This document shows, piece by piece, positions 63,781-64,000 of a stretch of DNA of 64,000 bases (its first letter is position 1; the number at the start of each line of letters is the position of its first letter). This stretch comes from Thysanoteuthis rhombus (Eukaryota; Mollusca; Cephalopoda; Oegopsida; Thysanoteuthidae), in the NCBI GenBank assembly GCA_963457665.1, contig OY735207.1:37507316-37571315 (forward strand), written 5' to 3'. The translations under genes and the position numbers were made by a program. The notes beneath the pieces are model-generated. The model was given only the letters and a program-made list of their open reading frames with translations, was not told where the DNA came from and did no database searches.

Positions 63781-64000
63781 CAGTTACTTTGAAACTTATT
63801 CCCTCAAAGCATATAAGTTTGTAAAGTAACAGGCTCAAAAAGAATCTAAAGTTAATTCTACTTTTGTTTAGTGGATAATATCAAATAAAGTACCTCTTGA
63901 ATATGAATGTAGATTACAATTTTAGATTTTAACTCCAAAAGATTTTTATATGATGTTTTATTCAAAACGGTATCTTAACTTTCCATTAATATTTGCTGAG

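Larger units (their letters stand above)
54836..64000 (-). other. KIAA0513: Upstream (5' UTR) intron of the KIAA0513-family gene
   Basis: Sequence upstream of the first coding exon's acceptor. It holds a possible mariner-type fragment (54918-55290), the hAT fossil, a LINE relic, (TA)n runs and a split minisatellite. Between 57170 and 58850 I see only AT-rich sequence, a short (CA)n at 58669-58686 and an unassigned plus-strand open stretch (57843-58148) with no recognisable domain. No feature is seen in 61210-61955 or 62050-62640. Confidence 0.6.

Overview
The window is animal nuclear DNA from an invertebrate with a large, AT-rich, repeat-laden genome. The evidence is spliced coding exons with consensus GT/AG sites, introns of about 25 kb, and decayed RTE-like LINEs, mariner, hAT and pogo-type relics, tRNA-derived SINEs and many long (TA)n runs. 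I cannot name the species. A large-genome mollusc or other spiralian, or a chelicerate-like genome, would fit. There are no bacterial genes, operons or CRISPR arrays.

All recognisable host coding sequence belongs to one minus-strand gene that fills the window and runs off its left edge, and probably its right edge too. It is a homolog of the vertebrate KIAA0513 family, whose core is related to the SBF2-type region of myotubularin-related SBF proteins. Three coding exons join in frame: 54772-52035 (first coding exon, 912 codons plus 2 nt), 26345-26252 (94 nt) and 1750-1606 (145 nt). The junction phases fit exactly (2, then 0, then 1). The conserved family motifs fall across the three exons in the same order as in the human protein. 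The unusual part is the first exon. It puts a predicted disordered, Ser/Arg/Pro/Gln-rich extension of about 800 residues in front of a core that in vertebrates has only a short N-terminus. Its 63-nt 5' UTR segment carries two minimal upstream ORFs. A possible symmetric cassette exon (13067-12909) lies between exons 2 and 3.

Right to left along the gene: 64000-54836 is upstream intron holding a LINE relic, a hAT transposase fossil with one terminal repeat, and a 37-bp minisatellite split by another LINE. Next is the large first coding exon. The 25.7-kb intron 52034-26346 holds a 1-kb polypurine 27-bp array, a 39-bp array, a 29-bp array, a Penelope-like fold-back, a hAT-like element and SINEs. 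Exon 2 follows. The 24.5-kb intron 26251-1751 holds mariner, LINE and MITE relics and a second Penelope-like copy. Then come exon 3 and the start of the next intron.

No multi-gene system is present. The best candidates for something undescribed are the long N-terminal extension with its start-stop uORF, the possible cassette exon, the 1-kb polypyrimidine stretch in the nascent transcript just after exon 1, and the Penelope-like repeat with a hammerhead-like core.
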